Shown piece by piece: positions 6,616 through 7,158 of a DNA stretch of 7,158 bases (position 1 is the stretch's first letter; each line of letters begins with the position of its first letter). The stretch covers positions 2,181 to 9,338 of the forward strand of contig DDKQ01000111.1 of NCBI GenBank assembly GCA_002339355.1, read 5' to 3'. Both the position numbers and the translations under genes were made by a program. Source of the DNA: Candidatus Subteraquimicrobium carltonvillense (GTDB taxonomy: Bacteria; Actinomycetota; Aquicultoria; Subteraquimicrobiales; Subteraquimicrobiaceae). The notes under the pieces were generated by a model. It was not told the DNA's origin. It saw nothing but the letters and a program-made list of their open reading frames with translations, and did not search any database.

Positions 6616-7158
6616 CGCGATTCACCTCGAACGCTTAATTCAGAATTCACCCTTTCCCATTTGCAATACATCTTTTCCATGATGGAAAATTCCACGATGA
6701 GCTCCTGGCCTCCAAAGGGGTACTTCCGATATATACGTACATTCTCGGGACCAATTTCTACCACGTTATAACAGGGTTTATTGTGACCTCTTAATCTCAA
6801 AGAACAAGCCGTTCCGGCATTTACCACCACCAAATTTTCGAGGCGTCAAACGTGGGGAACGTGCTTGTGTCCACAGAGAACCAAATCCACATTTGCGCGA
6901 AGGAGTACCTCCAGCAGATCGCCGGCATCGTAGATTATATTCCTTTCCCTTCCAGTTCCAGGCACTGGCAGTAGATGGTGATGTAATGCGAAGACCTTAA
7001 ACTCCCCTGAATTTTCGAATGTATCTATTATCCACCGATATTTCTCACGACCAACGCGACCACTATCCAGATCCGGCTCGCTGGAATCGACACCAACGAT
7101 GGTCACTCCCCCGATTTGCAACACGCTATTTCGAGATCCAAAAAGCTCCTCAAAATGA
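6612..7158 (-). CDS. Calcineurin-like metallophosphoesterase, 5' end outside window, one in-frame TGA
   Basis: The C-terminal 181 codons of an Icc/CpdA-like metallophosphoesterase, starting HFEELFGSRNSVLQIGG at the window edge. Metal-binding motifs visible are ALHHHLLPVPGTGRERN and LCGHKH. The N-terminal ligands (DxH, GDxxD, GNH) lie beyond the window. The frame is broken only by TGA at 6846-6848, between GHKHVPHV and RLENLVVVNAGT; in relatives I would expect Trp (TGG) there. Other Trp codons in the gene are TGG. The frame then continues through NAGTACSLRLRG and stops at TAA 6612-6614. Without readthrough the protein loses its last 77 residues but keeps the GHKH ligand. Adjacency to cpgS suggests a phosphoester of that pathway as substrate, but this is inference; it could be a pseudogene. 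Confidence 0.82.
6613..6627 (-). promoter_or_regulatory. Shine-Dalgarno plus probable ATA start codon of cpgS
   Basis: In the sense strand, AGGTGA (6622-6627) is followed after 6 nt by ATA (6613-6615), then codons for SRVIALIDGEHY. The ATA overlaps the phosphoesterase TAA stop as ATAA, the same arrangement as the GTGA overlap at the pgk2-transaldolase junction. An in-frame TGA lies two codons upstream of ATA, so no ATG, GTG or TTG is available before DGEHY. The alternative is TTG at 6574-6576, which has GGAGAG 6 nt upstream but would delete the first strand and the DGEHY segment. Confidence 0.6.
6846..6848 (-). other. In-frame TGA within the metallophosphoesterase gene
   Basis: The codon following GHKHVPHV is TGA, and translation in the same frame resumes at once with RLENLVVVNAGT, so no indel is involved. 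A TGG-to-TGA transition explains it most simply. pgk2 and the transaldolase end naturally with TGA, so TGA is a stop in this genome. No clear SECIS-type hairpin follows; only a minor GCCG-GAA-CGGC stem lies about 30 nt downstream. Confidence 0.8.

Noticed and set aside
6846..6848. TGA as a selenocysteine codon
   Set aside because: The position is not catalytic, Trp is expected there, and no convincing SECIS hairpin follows.
7138..7158. Apparent frameshift in the phosphoesterase near the window edge
   Set aside because: Careful recounting shows five A's (7140-7144); the sense frame reads HFEELFGSRNSVL without interruption.
1..7158. Plus-strand open frames, including 1440-1892
   Set aside because: All lie antisense to clearly conserved minus-strand genes and encode low-complexity or unrecognisable peptides.

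Overview
This is a bacterial chromosomal window in which every supported gene lies on the minus strand, so the reading order runs from high to low coordinates. The low-coordinate half holds bacterial housekeeping genes: rho (transcription terminator), a DUF1385 (YqhQ-like) membrane protein and prfA (peptide chain release factor 1, cut by the window edge). The rho / DUF1385 / prfA order resembles clostridial and deep-branching thermophilic Gram-positive or actinobacterial genomes. I cannot name a species; a thermophile-like lineage is an inference from gene content only.

The high-coordinate half (about 3663-7158) is a tightly packed, overlapping four-gene unit. It reads calcineurin-like metallophosphoesterase, then cyclic 2,3-diphosphoglycerate synthetase (cpgS), then 2-phosphoglycerate kinase (pgk2), then a TalC/FSA-type transaldolase. 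Pgk2 and CpgS are the two enzymes that convert 2-phosphoglycerate to 2,3-diphosphoglycerate and then to cyclic 2,3-diphosphoglycerate (cDPG), a solute classically known from thermophilic methanogens. Finding both next to bacterial rho and prfA is the main biological interest.

The two upstream genes of that unit do not read cleanly. The phosphoesterase has an in-frame TGA (6846-6848) just after its GHKH motif. The only start that gives cpgS its expected N-terminus is a non-canonical ATA (6613-6615), placed 6 nt after a good Shine-Dalgarno sequence. CpgS also needs a +1 shift at a CCC-TGA site (5668-5673) to give one 454-residue protein. These may be sequencing errors, gene decay or recoding. 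The genes at lower coordinates are all intact, and two of them (pgk2, transaldolase) use TGA as an ordinary stop.

There are only three intergenic spacers (90, 162 and 178 nt). All contain degenerate 7-bp tandem arrays, each with a different unit, and in the transcribed strand each array places a pyrimidine-C step every 7 nt. The DUF1385-rho spacer also carries a GC-rich, hairpin-forming element where rpmE might be expected. A reasonable sigma70-type promoter precedes rho. No tRNA, rRNA, CRISPR or transposase was seen, and no stretch over 300 nt lacks a gene.
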